A DNA stretch of 64,000 bases, taken from NCBI GenBank assembly GCA_029242745.1, contig JAQWTI010000006.1, positions 1 through 64,000 of the forward strand. Direction: 5' to 3'. A model generated the notes under the pieces. That model made no database searches and was not told where the DNA came from. It was given only the letters and a program-made list of their open reading frames with translations. The translations under genes and the position numbers were made by a program. Positions 55,501 to 63,927 of this stretch are shown in pieces. Position 1 is the stretch's first letter; every line of letters begins with the position of its first letter. This DNA comes from Acidimicrobiales bacterium (GTDB lineage Bacteria > Actinomycetota > Acidimicrobiia > Acidimicrobiales > MedAcidi-G1).

Positions 55501-56846
55501 ACTCCACGTGCGTCAAGGTAATCGGCTGCGTCATGCCAGGCGGCGGGCACATCTTCTGGACGCTGTACTAGTGAGCCGAGCATTTCCCCCCGCCATAGGG
55601 GTGAAAGGTTGGCCACCACAAGAATGCATACGGCCGCAGTGATAATTGGTTCTATACGTGGCCGCCATCGAGCCAGAGCAGCAACACCAGCGCCCAAGCA
55701 GATCGCTAGTCCTAATACCGAGAGCGGCAAGGCTCGTGGGGTGCTTCGAAGCGCAAGACCCATGTCGCTAAGAGTCCATTCCCGGAAGACTCGGCCCAAT
55801 AAGGACGGACTGTCATATGGATGAGCGCCGATACCAACAAGAATTCCAACGACAATCAGGGCCAATACATGGCCTCGATGACGAAATCGCACGAGGGCAA
55901 CTGCCATCAGTGCTAGTAGAGGTAGGGCGAAAGAAAGCGGCAGCGCCCAGCGGGTGTAGGAGGTTGCCGGTTCAATCCACGCACCAAGACGTCCCTGACC
56001 GTAGAAATACCAGTAACCAAGGCCTCGAAACAGTTCAGGACCAGTTGCAGCATCCGATACCACGCGGTAATTCTCGGTGAGGCGCAACGTCGGGAGGCCA
56101 TGTTGTGCTTGAACTACCAGACCCACCATCCACCAAAGCCCCGTCGCGGTAAATGCCAGACCCATACGCGCGGCGGTCCCAACGATTCGCCGCCACGACA
56201 CCGAACGCTCCAACCCACACCAAATCAACCAAACTGCTGGTCCCAGCCCGACTAGGAGAAGTGAACTCGCGTTGACCCCGCCGATGGTCATCGTCACCAG
56301 GCCAAAGGCCGCAGGGTGGCGCCATCCTCCGGTCCTAACAGCTCGAACTGTTAAACCGATCATCCACGGGAGACCCGCCCAAGGTAGAAGAATTACCGAG
56401 TGTCGATCGACATAGTTCAGGAGGTACGGGCTGAGCATGTAGGCCAACGAGGCCACCAGAACCCCGCCTCCGGCAGCATCACCCTCACTCCATCTGAGGG
56501 TGCGAAGCAACCAACGGACACCCAGCCCCGCAAGGGCTAATACCGTCCCAAGCCAAAGTCTTTGGGCCACCCAATCGGGTAGGCCAAGAATGTCGGAAAT
56601 CCAGTAAAACGGTCCAATCGGCCATAAGTATCCGATGTTTTGATGGGTCACGGTGCCCATAGCCACCTCGGGTTGCCACATCGAAGTCGCTCGCTCAAGT
56701 AAACGGCCCGGGTCCAGGTACAGGTAGGCCTTAGTGTCGGCAGCCACCCGTCCCGGGTCGTTCAGGAGTAGCGGCACGTAGGCCAAGAGGAGAATTACCC
56801 ATCGCTGTCCCGTTTTCAGTGCCACTACGCGACCCAGGACTTTCAT
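52497..56846 (-). CDS. AftD-like arabinofuranosyltransferase (DUF3367 family)
   Basis: A 1449-residue membrane enzyme. The N-terminal GT-C domain has about ten transmembrane helices up to about residue 440, with a candidate catalytic Asp37 in VAADTKAYL, the position used in mycobacterial AftD. A large soluble region follows with two F5/8-type-C-like carbohydrate modules, starting near residues 740 (HAVDGDPTTAW) and 970 (AFDGDTRTAW). Four helices close the C-terminus (about 1285-1430). In mycobacteria AftD adds arabinofuranose to envelope glycans. Here the acceptor is unknown; mycolate-type walls are not expected. The GT4 gene lies 10 bp upstream on the same strand. Confidence 0.85.
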   Translation of the reverse strand: MKVLGRVVALKTGQRWVILLLAYVPLLLNDPGRVAADTKAYLYLDPGRLLERATSMWQPEVAMGTVTHQNIGYLWPIGPFYWISDILGLPDWVAQRLWLGTVLALAGLGVRWLLRTLRWSEGDAAGGGVLVASLAYMLSPYLLNYVDRHSVILLPWAGLPWMIGLTVRAVRTGGWRHPAAFGLVTMTIGGVNASSLLLVGLGPAVWLIWCGLERSVSWRRIVGTAARMGLAFTATGLWWMVGLVVQAQHGLPTLRLTENYRVVSDAATGPELFRGLGYWYFYGQGRLGAWIEPATSYTRWALPLSFALPLLALMAVALVRFRHRGHVLALIVVGILVGIGAHPYDSPSLLGRVFREWTLSDMGLALRSTPRALPLSVLGLAICLGAGVAALARWRPRIEPIITAAVCILVVANLSPLWRGEMLGSLVQRPEDVPAAWHDAADYLDARGVGTRVLEVPGADFAAYRWGNSGDPVLPGLMDRHYVARELIPQGSQASAALLVALDTEIQEGRLDKDALAPMARLMGVGDVVLRSDLQFERFRTPRPSALWADIQGAPGFGEPVEFGEPVPNVAGPERPLIDQHTLSKPLDAVYPAPVIVLPVANPTPILRTADSNRPILVSGDAAGIVAAAGEGLLDPARPLFLTGSFADAPSLLAAMVRPETRIILTDSNRKSGRRWGTIRETEGYIERADEEPMNLDLSDYVLSVIADRPGVQTVSAQSGIKVDASGYGNPVTFTPGDRPFHAVDGDPTTAWSVGAFNNVVGERFVLTLQTPAVVEYLTIQQSELRGQNRWITDLAIGVDDQPLEEVKLDVTSRLAPGQRIRLPGIGEIARITLEIRATDVGPQDNYAGFSGVGFAEVSIDGIEADETIVLPTDLPDLIEQAGLKDLGAETVVVLTRRRSDPRDPIRTEPEVAMDRTFKTPWDRSFDLRGEARLSTYAPDNLFYSFLGDPAFGTATGTASLSGDLGSRPRSAFDGDTRTAWQPPIGPQENQSVTLTSSQLRLFEDLVLTYRADGLHSAPSRVTIFSDQGPVGSVDLPGTLHSASTGVIDVALPVPAFTGYTLGLRVDSVVERLTMNWYSGLPDVLPVAIVEIAFNPERGESNPRTGAATPAVLDTGCRSDLLLLDNVPLAVRISGSTSDALDRRPLTVELCDGPLSLFAGVHRLQVRPGAKSGFDLDRLVLQSFGSQSVTSQVSDRPFVQVDQQARTSLAATAFGADGPFWLVLGQSYSDAWRLELAGATVGGKESGIPPVLIDGYANGWLVTPTSDKAITLNLRWTPQRLVASGLGLSLVATLLCVLIAVCGRRDATTGDSEPPAFESGTRRATNLVPCVMAALSSVLIGIFALVNLPTWWWIAPLLGISSWAALRGLVARRTSTFASVLFMGFAAGWIAVDQIRFRFPRDFVWPLFFEQTHVLGVVSVLFLAGAAVEALVERRVFGESDAGVGEVTP

Positions 56847-56856
56847 GTGCCGACTC

Positions 56857-58053
56857 TCACCCAGTGGGTTCCGTGGACGCCAGAATCCCGAATAGTTCAG
56901 TCGCTGTGCGGTCCCAGTCGTATCGTGCTGACGTCGTCAGGGCGCCTGCTGAGAGTTGGTCCCAACGCGAGCCCAGTCCTTCAACAAGGAGGACTGACAG
57001 ATCGGCGTCGTGAGCCGCCAGCAACCCCGAGCGCCCATCAATCACGGCGTCTTGATGGCCAGGAATATCCGTCACTACTGCAGGTGTCCCACAGGCGGCA
57101 GCCTCAGTAAGGCTCATCCCCCAACCTTCACTAATTGATGCGCTAGCTACAAGGCGTGCCCGCCGGTAAGCGTCAACCAGTTCCCCTTCTGTGAGGCGGC
57201 CACGGAATACCACATTGTCGGCGACCCCCAGATCCACAGCTAATGCGACCAAAGCAGCCTTTTCTGGACCGTCGCCAACAATCTCTAGGCTCAGCCCATC
57301 TACTTGGGTCCGGGCCTCAGCGAAAGCCCGAAGCAAGATGTCAACTCGTTTAGAGGCCGTTAACCGCCCAACCGAGAGTATTACCGGCGGGGTACTGCGA
57401 CGACCCGCTGGTGAGAACCTGGGAGCAACTCCGGGCGCGACTACGTGGACACCTTCTGGTCGGTGACCTAACCCCTCGATGAGGCCAGTACGTGACGAGG
57501 GGGACAGTGTGACGACTGGTGTCGAGCGATAGCACCGCGGAGCTAAGCGATGCTCCACCAAGGACCCAAACCGCGCCAAGGGGCGTGGAAGCACGAGGGG
57601 CCAAATCTTTACGTGGTCATGGTGTTGGATAACCATCCTCGGGCCGCGTGCCCAAAGGGGAGACAGAAACGGTACGCCATTCCAAACCTCCACGAGAGCA
57701 TCTCGGCGCCCATGACGGCCCACCAACTCAGCAAGGACGCTGCGGGGAAAGACTTGATAGCGCCCGGCTCGACGCATCACCTCGACACCTTCACGTCGGA
57801 CGGTGGTGGGCCGATCCTCCACCTCGGAGGTTCGGATAAAGACATCCAGGCCGGCAGCCGCCCAACGGCTAGTCACCTCGGTTAGGTGCAACTCAGAGCC
57901 TCCAGCCTCAGAATCATCAAGATCTCGCCATGCCAGGGCGTGAACACGTCGAATGCCAGATCTCTCGACGAGGACCGCAAGATCCTCTTCGACGCCCCCA
58001 CCCGTAAACTGGCCCTCTGACACTGGGTAGCCCATTAGCCGGTCATCTGTCAT
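56857..58053 (-). CDS. GT4 family glycosyltransferase
   Basis: A 398-residue GT-B glycosyltransferase. SVGRLTASKRVDILLRAFAEA near residue 230 (given in part) starts the nucleotide-sugar domain, and ISEGWGMSLTEAAACGTPAVV near residue 306 (given in part) carries the E-x7-E type signature of GT4. The N-terminal domain includes GGSELHLTEV near residue 52. It probably transfers a sugar on the cytoplasmic side during surface-glycan assembly. It directly precedes the AftD-like gene (10 bp) and diverges from the MBOAT gene. The sugar donor cannot be read. Confidence 0.88.
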   Translation of the reverse strand: MTDDRLMGYPVSEGQFTGGGVEEDLAVLVERSGIRRVHALAWRDLDDSEAGGSELHLTEVTSRWAAAGLDVFIRTSEVEDRPTTVRREGVEVMRRAGRYQVFPRSVLAELVGRHGRRDALVEVWNGVPFLSPLWARGPRMVIQHHDHVKIWPLVLPRPLARFGSLVEHRLAPRCYRSTPVVTLSPSSRTGLIEGLGHRPEGVHVVAPGVAPRFSPAGRRSTPPVILSVGRLTASKRVDILLRAFAEARTQVDGLSLEIVGDGPEKAALVALAVDLGVADNVVFRGRLTEGELVDAYRRARLVASASISEGWGMSLTEAAACGTPAVVTDIPGHQDAVIDGRSGLLAAHDADLSVLLVEGLGSRWDQLSAGALTTSARYDWDRTATELFGILASTEPTG

Positions 58054-58138
58054 CGCAAACCGAATCGTACCGGTCTCTCAAGCGGCGGACGGGTGACTCG
58101 GGTACTAGCGAGCAGCGAGTGGCAGACTCGTTGGACTC

Positions 58139-59563
58139 ATGCTTTTCCCTACGATCACCTTCGCCCTATTTTTGGTGTTAGTTCTGGCTGTCCACACAGT
58201 CCTTCTCACACGGCCAACGGCTTGGAAAGCCTCGATGTTGGCCGCTAGCTACGTCTTCTACGGCTGGTGGGATTGGCGGTTCCTTTCACTCATCTGGCTC
58301 TCGACAGTCGTTGACTTTGTAGCAGGTCAGGCCATCTATGCCAGTGACGACCAGGGGCGGCGGCGCGTGTGGTTGTGGTGCAGCCTGACCACAAATCTGG
58401 GGATGCTTGGGTTCTTCAAGTACGCCAACTTTTTTGTTGACCAATTCGTCGAGGGGCTCAGTTCTCTTGGCATTACGGCCTCTCCCGGCCCGCTCGGAAT
58501 AATTCTTCCGGTGGGCATCAGTTTCTACACATTTCAGACGATGTCGTATTCAATTGATATCTACAGGCGTGTACTGAAACCCACAGACCAACTTCTGGAC
58601 TTTGCCTTATTCGTTGGTTTCTTTCCGCAACTGGTGGCGGGGCCTATTGTTCGTGCCCGAGACTTCCTCAACCAGTTAGCCACTGACGACCGAAGGCCGA
58701 TTGACAGCGGGCTCGCAACCCGACTGATTTTGGGTGGCCTCTTCAAGAAAATGGTCTTAGCTGATGTGCTGGGTGCCGAACTAGTTGATGGAGTTTTTGC
58801 TAATCCTGGTAGCGCCACAGGCCCAGAAACTTTGCTAGCTATTTATGGTTATGCCTTGCAGATTTACGGCGACTTCAGCGGTTATAGCGATATAGCGATC
58901 GGAGTTGCTCTCTTATTGGGATTTCGGTTCCCAGTGAACTTCAATCAACCTTACAGAGCGCTAAGTCTTCGAGACTTCTGGCGCAGGTGGCACATCAGTC
59001 TCTCTTCCTGGCTTCGAGATTATCTGTATATAGGGATGGGTGGAAGTCGGCGAGGCTCAGCCCGGACGATGCGTAACATCCTTGCAACCATGGTCCTTGG
59101 CGGACTCTGGCATGGCGCCGGGTGGACCTTCGTTCTGTGGGGAGCACTCCATGGCATCGGCATGGTTATTGAACGAGTCATTTGGCCAGAGGCAGAAACG
59201 GGTAAGACCGCCCAGTTTGGTAGCAGCCGGCTTGGCCAGGCTGTCCGAGGCCTCCTGACCTTTCATATTGTGTGCGCAGCATGGGTCCTCTTCCGTTCTG
59301 TGAATCTCGAGCGGGCCTTAGAGGTGTTCAAAGCTCTTGGCGGTCCCTGGGATTCGGTGCCGTCACTATCACTCGGCGTCACCCTTCTTCTAGCCATTGG
59401 CGCAGCGACGCAGTGGGTCACCCCCGGCCGAACGAACACCTGGTGGGAATGGGCAGCACAACTCCCGGTACTGATACAGGCGGCAGGTATCGCTGTTGCC
59501 ATCCTGGTGTTCGACTCGCTTGGCCCCGACGGAGTGAAACCTTTTCTGTACTTCGCTTTCTAA
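58139..59563 (+). CDS. MBOAT family O-acyltransferase (AlgI-like)
   Basis: A 474-residue membrane-bound O-acyltransferase with about 11 helices. FWRRWHISLSSWLRDYLYI near residue 280 (shown in part) is the hallmark segment with the conserved His, and GGLWHGAGW near residue 320 carries the likely catalytic His. Such enzymes pass acyl groups across the membrane to acetylate exported polysaccharides. An AlgJ/AlgX-like SGNH partner, usually adjacent, is not found in the following 306 bp. It diverges from the GT4 gene. The target is probably the surface glycan made nearby (inference). Confidence 0.88.
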   Translation: MLFPTITFALFLVLVLAVHTVLLTRPTAWKASMLAASYVFYGWWDWRFLSLIWLSTVVDFVAGQAIYASDDQGRRRVWLWCSLTTNLGMLGFFKYANFFVDQFVEGLSSLGITASPGPLGIILPVGISFYTFQTMSYSIDIYRRVLKPTDQLLDFALFVGFFPQLVAGPIVRARDFLNQLATDDRRPIDSGLATRLILGGLFKKMVLADVLGAELVDGVFANPGSATGPETLLAIYGYALQIYGDFSGYSDIAIGVALLLGFRFPVNFNQPYRALSLRDFWRRWHISLSSWLRDYLYIGMGGSRRGSARTMRNILATMVLGGLWHGAGWTFVLWGALHGIGMVIERVIWPEAETGKTAQFGSSRLGQAVRGLLTFHIVCAAWVLFRSVNLERALEVFKALGGPWDSVPSLSLGVTLLLAIGAATQWVTPGRTNTWWEWAAQLPVLIQAAGIAVAILVFDSLGPDGVKPFLYFAF

Positions 59564-59869
59564 TTTCGGCAATTCAACCAATGGCTCGTGGAAGAGATCT
59601 AACTGCGTGTCCCAAGATGGTCAGTCCTTGCACTGATTAACACTTGTCGACAACCGCTGCCCGCCTAGTTGCTGCGGTCCGGGTTCCCTTCTTCCAACTT
59701 CGTCGTTGCTGGCCTGAAACCAGCGCTTCAGCCGTCGACGGTGCAAAGACTGCGTCTAAAGAGCTGCACACATTCCAAGTCCAGAGGTGTCTGCCTTCGC
59801 TTTTTCGATGGTATGTGCCATGCAAAAGAATTATCTGAGGTAGTGCTCCTTCGGTTGGGCTCTCGCTGT
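59564..59869. other. 306-bp gap without a supported gene
   Basis: Between the MBOAT stop and the convergent EamA transporter stop I find only short overlapping frames on both strands with no family signature, no tRNA cloverleaf and no clear terminator. It is the longest gene-free stretch in the window. It might hold a decayed gene or a small RNA, but nothing I can support. Confidence 0.4.
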
Positions 59870-60811
59870 CTACAACTGTCGTTCACCTTCTGGGAGTTGG
59901 ACTGGCTGTTGATGAACGATCACCACTAAGGAAATAAGGACAATCGTCATGCCACCAATCTGGAAGGCGGTGAGACCCTGATCGAGAATAAGCCAGGCAC
60001 CAATGGCCGACAGCACGGGAACGCCTAAGACCAAAAGTCCACTTACGGTCAGGCTGATATGCAAGTGGGCCCAGTTCATAAAGAAATGACCTGTGCCAGG
60101 AATGGCCACTAGTAGTGCTATCCAACCAACTTGTGACCATGTGGGTGCTGAAAACACTGAGCTGCCAGCGTCGATAGCAGCCATAGGCAAGAGGACCAGT
60201 GTCCCGACAATCATGGTGACTGTTTGAAGAGCAAATGTCTCTAGATGTTGTCGTGCCTCTTTTACTTTTACAAAGTAGAGAGCAAAGAGGAACATGCCCA
60301 AGATCGCCAACAAGTCGCCGTGGAGGTTACTCCTAGCAACCGTTGCGCTTGCACCTTGCGTGATCACAACCACTCCAGTGATTGCGAAGAATGCCGCCAA
60401 ACCTGTTCTAACTACGATTAATTCGCGATAGCGAAATGCTGAGACGGCCATAAGGAGGAGAGGGGACAGCGCCGTGATGGTTGTCACGTTGGCAACTGAA
60501 GTCGTCTTTACGGCGGCAAATGCCACTCCGAGTTGCAACGCAAAACAAACTGCGGCCGGTCCACCTCGTCGTAGGTCAATCAGCGTGAGGCGTCGCCCGC
60601 TTACGTAGAACGCTGTGGTGTACACCACAGTTCCAAGTGCAACACGCCAAAAAGCAATCTGCAGGCCGGGCAAGTCAAGGGACGCGACTAGGACCGTCCC
60701 AACGGACCACAACAAGACGGCCGCAACTCCGGACATCCGGCCAAGGCGATTGTAATCTCTCGAAGTTCCCCGCTGAGAGGGCCAACTAGCTGCCGCCACC
60801 GTCACTGTCAC
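59870..60811 (-). CDS. EamA/DMT family transporter
   Basis: A 313-residue membrane protein with ten hydrophobic segments in two EamA repeats (first about 20-155, second about 165-300). Typical marks are FWRVALG near residue 54 and ALSPLLLMAVSAFRYREL near residue 112. It is expected to export a small metabolite or amino acid. It starts with GTG. It diverges from the second double-hotdog thioesterase across about 130 bp. Its cargo is unknown. Confidence 0.86.
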   Translation of the reverse strand: MTVTVAAASWPSQRGTSRDYNRLGRMSGVAAVLLWSVGTVLVASLDLPGLQIAFWRVALGTVVYTTAFYVSGRRLTLIDLRRGGPAAVCFALQLGVAFAAVKTTSVANVTTITALSPLLLMAVSAFRYRELIVVRTGLAAFFAITGVVVITQGASATVARSNLHGDLLAILGMFLFALYFVKVKEARQHLETFALQTVTMIVGTLVLLPMAAIDAGSSVFSAPTWSQVGWIALLVAIPGTGHFFMNWAHLHISLTVSGLLVLGVPVLSAIGAWLILDQGLTAFQIGGMTIVLISLVVIVHQQPVQLPEGERQL

Positions 60812-60942
60812 ACGCTACGGCCAAGGCAAATGCTTCCGATCATCGAGAACCTCTCCAGTGGAACTCCCGGTCAGCAGCGTTCTTTCCATAGGTTCATCTC
60901 AGCATCCGTCAACTACGACCTAGCATCGTCTATGAAACATGT

Positions 60943-61794
60943 GTGGTCATAGAGCAAATCCGTCAGGGCCATTTTCTTCGTACCGACCCTGAAGATTCAA
61001 GTCGACTCATTACCACGGATACAGCACGCGGCCCTTGGGATCCGAACGGAGCCCACGGGGGGGTTGGGGCTGCAGTTCTAGCCAGAGCATTCGAAAGACT
61101 TCTGCCGGATAAACGCCTGTGCCGAATGACAGTTGATCTCGTTCGGCCAACACCAATGGGTGGACTTCATACCGAAACACGAGTAACTAAAAATGGTCGA
61201 TCGGTGGCGACAGCCACAGGTTGCCTTCTAGACGATCAGGGAGATATCAGACTCACTGCTACCGCCTTGTATCAGGTCGGTGCAGCGATGACGAACGTTC
61301 CGACAGCGTGTTTCGCGCCACCTTCTGATCCGAATAGTGACGCCAATGCCGCCTTTCCGATTCGCCGGATAGTCGGTCACGAGCTCTCGAACATAAGCGA
61401 AGCTATGACAGTTAGGTACCCACCTGGTCAGGATGGAAGTCCGGGACCTACGACAGTATGGATAACAACCCTTGATCTGATAGAAGGAGAAGCCACTTCC
61501 CCTTGGCAACGGGCAGCCATTGTTGGTGATTGCCCTAACGGTTTCGGCCGTAACGCTGAGCCATGGGATATCAGTTTCGTAAACCCTGATCTTACGATTC
61601 ATCTGCATCGTGATCCCGTGGGACCATGGATTGGTCTTCAGATTGTTTCCAGGTGGGAACCCACCGGCCACGGAATAGCTGAAGCGCTGATGTTTGACAC
61701 TGAAGGTGCGGTTGGTCGAGTTGTGCAGACCCTGTTGCTTCGCCCCACTGTCGACAGCGAGTTGGGGCGTCCTGCAGACTCAGCGTCTCCCTGA
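60943..61794 (+). CDS. double-hotdog acyl-CoA thioesterase-like protein, second copy
   Basis: A 283-residue protein of the same size and layout as the gene at 1048. WDPNGAHGGVGAAVLARAFE near residue 32 (given in part) and NGRSVATATG near residue 86 parallel the NGGYL and SGRSVTTGK segments there, so the two are likely distant paralogs. It should act as a thioesterase or thioesterase-like acyl-CoA-binding protein. It starts with GTG. A good hairpin terminator follows at 61902. The substrate is unknown. Confidence 0.72.
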   Translation: MVIEQIRQGHFLRTDPEDSSRLITTDTARGPWDPNGAHGGVGAAVLARAFERLLPDKRLCRMTVDLVRPTPMGGLHTETRVTKNGRSVATATGCLLDDQGDIRLTATALYQVGAAMTNVPTACFAPPSDPNSDANAAFPIRRIVGHELSNISEAMTVRYPPGQDGSPGPTTVWITTLDLIEGEATSPWQRAAIVGDCPNGFGRNAEPWDISFVNPDLTIHLHRDPVGPWIGLQIVSRWEPTGHGIAEALMFDTEGAVGRVVQTLLLRPTVDSELGRPADSASP

Positions 61795-61901
61795 GGCCTG
61801 CTTCTTTTCTCAGGTTGATGCGCCTTATTCCCTATTATTTTCGGCGAAAGATGGCACAAGAACCACTTGGGTAATACCTCGGGGCCGCAATTTCGCAGTA
61901 C

Positions 61902-61928
61902 AGAGCCTCTCGGCTCTTTTGATTTATT
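61902..61928 (+). terminator. Rho-independent terminator after the thioesterase gene
   Basis: AGAGCC (61902-61907) and GGCTCT (61912-61917) form a perfect stem with a TCTC loop, followed by TTTGATTTATT. This is the clearest intrinsic terminator in the window and lies 108 bp downstream of the thioesterase stop, before the convergent MFS gene. Confidence 0.7.
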
Positions 61929-61964
61929 GGACAGGCCCCAGTACTAGTAGCGGATAGCCCACCA

Positions 61965-63248
61965 TCAAGAACGAGATGGCTCAGCCACCTGGGAGACAAG
62001 TGGTCGTGGCCGCCAGATGGATGCAACTGCAGCTAAAACGGCCGGCCACACAGCAAAGGCAACAAGGGCACTGCGGTAACTACCGAACATGTTGGCCCCA
62101 ATTGAGAGCACCAGAGCCCCAAGAGCAGAGTTCACCACTACGACCATATGCAACATGCCGGCCACGGCACCGAGCTGACGTAGGCCAAAGAGCTTTGGGA
62201 GGAGCGCGCTGTTGACGGCAGATCCACCCCCGGTGCAGATACCCACCCCAACGGCATACGCAAAAACGGTCACACTTGTGGAACCGGCGCCACCCAATGC
62301 ACAACTTCCCGCCAACAACAGAGACACCATTGCCGGCAAGAAGTACCGAAATCTTCGATCAGAGGCCCATCCAAGAACTAGACCTCCTCCAATGGCTCCG
62401 ACGGCCTGAGGAAGAAACATGGCAGCAGCCCGAGATGCGGAATAGCCGAGTTCACCCAACACATTTGTTTGGTGGAACACCATTGCAGTTATGAGGAGGC
62501 TGTTAGCCGATACAACGGCAGCCATCACCCAAAACGCGTGTGACCGAAGTATGTCCGCACGACTGGGTGCCCAGCCAACCTCTACTGAGGGGTGTGGCTT
62601 CTTCTCAGCCGTCCCATCGGGCACCTGCCCCAAATCAGCTGGTCTATCAACCATTCCAAAGCGAGCGATGGAAAGCACCACAACAAAGACGACAAGCGCT
62701 GCCGCCATCCAGGTGAAGCGCCAGCCCCAAGCCGATATACCGAGTGAAAGCAGGAATGGCACCACCGCCATCCCTGCAGCGGTACCCGTCATAGTGAGGC
62801 CCAACGCCAAGCCGCGACGCCGTTCAAACCAGTGTGATACCGACACCTGGGCCACCAGGGACATGGCGCCTTGGCCGAGTAGACGAATACCGAAGAAACC
62901 AAGAGCCAACCAAGCCACGTGTCGGATCGCCGACATATGAAGCAACGCAAGGGCGAAGCCTGAAACCACCACAGTTAGAGCTCGACGGACACCCACTTCA
63001 TCGACCCAACGACCTACCGGCGGGAGCATCATCGACGCTGCCAACGTCCCAACAAGATAGGCCGTAGACACTGCGGCATCAGACGTCATTAGATCAGAGG
63101 CCATTGGCTCGCGAAACACCGATACGCCAATGGACTGACCCGGCCCGGACAAAGCCCCAACGACACTAGCCAGTCCCACCATCTTCCAGCCGTAGAATCC
63201 CTCGGGGGAGCGAGATGGCGCAGGTTGCGGCGAATATTTGCTCACCAC
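61965..63248 (-). CDS. MFS transporter (monocarboxylate/oxalate-formate type)
   Basis: A 427-residue membrane protein with about 12 helices. EGFYGWKMVGLASVVGALSGPGQSIGVSVF near the N-terminus (given in part) and FFGIRLLGQGAMSLV near residue 118 resemble MFS proteins of the OFA and monocarboxylate transporter groups. WFERRRGLALGLTMTG near residue 138 is the loop motif. It probably moves an organic acid. The GTG start overlaps the upstream end of the 63293 gene region in opposite orientation. The cargo is inferred only from family pattern. Confidence 0.85.
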   Translation of the reverse strand: MVSKYSPQPAPSRSPEGFYGWKMVGLASVVGALSGPGQSIGVSVFREPMASDLMTSDAAVSTAYLVGTLAASMMLPPVGRWVDEVGVRRALTVVVSGFALALLHMSAIRHVAWLALGFFGIRLLGQGAMSLVAQVSVSHWFERRRGLALGLTMTGTAAGMAVVPFLLSLGISAWGWRFTWMAAALVVFVVVLSIARFGMVDRPADLGQVPDGTAEKKPHPSVEVGWAPSRADILRSHAFWVMAAVVSANSLLITAMVFHQTNVLGELGYSASRAAAMFLPQAVGAIGGGLVLGWASDRRFRYFLPAMVSLLLAGSCALGGAGSTSVTVFAYAVGVGICTGGGSAVNSALLPKLFGLRQLGAVAGMLHMVVVVNSALGALVLSIGANMFGSYRSALVAFAVWPAVLAAVASIWRPRPLVSQVAEPSRS

Positions 63249-63292
63249 CGGACGCTAGTGCTCAAATCAGCAAAGGCTGGGAGACTCCTGAC

Positions 63293-63787
63293 ATGTGGGC
63301 CCCCTCGAGTACCCGTCGGCCTTGGCGCTTAATCGGTGTCGTTTGTGTCGCCCTGACAGCGGCCGCATGTGGTAGCAGCGGTCAGGCTGCCACTCCACCA
63401 AAGAAACCTCTTTCCTCCTTGAGTAGCCAAATGCCTGCACCAAGTTCTACTCTTCCAGATTCTGTCGCGGAGTACGGCACATGTCAGGTGATGGGTTCTT
63501 CAGTCGATGGGTCAGAGATCTTTCTGGAGTTGCACTCCGTCCTCGGGGCCGGCGACTACTTCGTCACCTATGCCCTCCGCGACAAATCTGGCACCATCCT
63601 CGAAATCGTGACACGTGAAATCAACCTGAACGAAGAAGAAGTGCTGGCCTACTGGGACAGTCTTCCAAGCGGGTCAAAGGCGATCGTTACCTGCGATATC
63701 CGCAGTGTCGAAAATGGGCCAGAAATCTGCACGGCCGGCCATGGGTGCACCATCTTGACGGCACCCTCGTCGGCTATCCACATTTAG
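63293..63787 (+). CDS. putative lipoprotein of unknown function
   Basis: About 164 residues. Residues 1-25 form a lipoprotein signal with the lipobox LTAAAC. The mature part begins with a Ser/Pro-rich linker followed by a small domain with two possible disulfides (Cys near 62 and 138, and the pair near 149-154). No family is recognised. ATG at 63293 is chosen because the signal peptide begins there; an upstream start at 63215 would spoil it. It is divergent from the MFS gene. It probably sits on the outer face of the cell membrane. Confidence 0.7.
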   Translation: MWAPSSTRRPWRLIGVVCVALTAAACGSSGQAATPPKKPLSSLSSQMPAPSSTLPDSVAEYGTCQVMGSSVDGSEIFLELHSVLGAGDYFVTYALRDKSGTILEIVTREINLNEEEVLAYWDSLPSGSKAIVTCDIRSVENGPEICTAGHGCTILTAPSSAIHI

Positions 63788-63803
63788 AAGACCGGGTATT
63801 CAA

Positions 63804-63826
63804 CAAGATTTAGTCTTGCTTCTTTC
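63804..63826 (+). terminator. weak terminator-like hairpin after the lipoprotein gene
   Basis: CAAGA (63804-63808) and TCTTG (63814-63818) form a 5-bp stem with a TTTAG loop, followed by CTTCTTTC. The stem is short and AT-rich and the T run is broken, so this is only a possible terminator. Confidence 0.3.
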
Positions 63827-63927
63827 AACTACCTGATACGGCAACCGCAACCATGATCGATGGTTACGAACGACCCTCAGTGCAAGTGAACAGACCACTT
63901 GGGTGGTCGGCGGTCAATGCGGCACCC

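Noticed and set aside
59637-59929. Short frames in the gap after the MBOAT gene
   Set aside because: They overlap each other on both strands, have no family pattern and no ribosome site.
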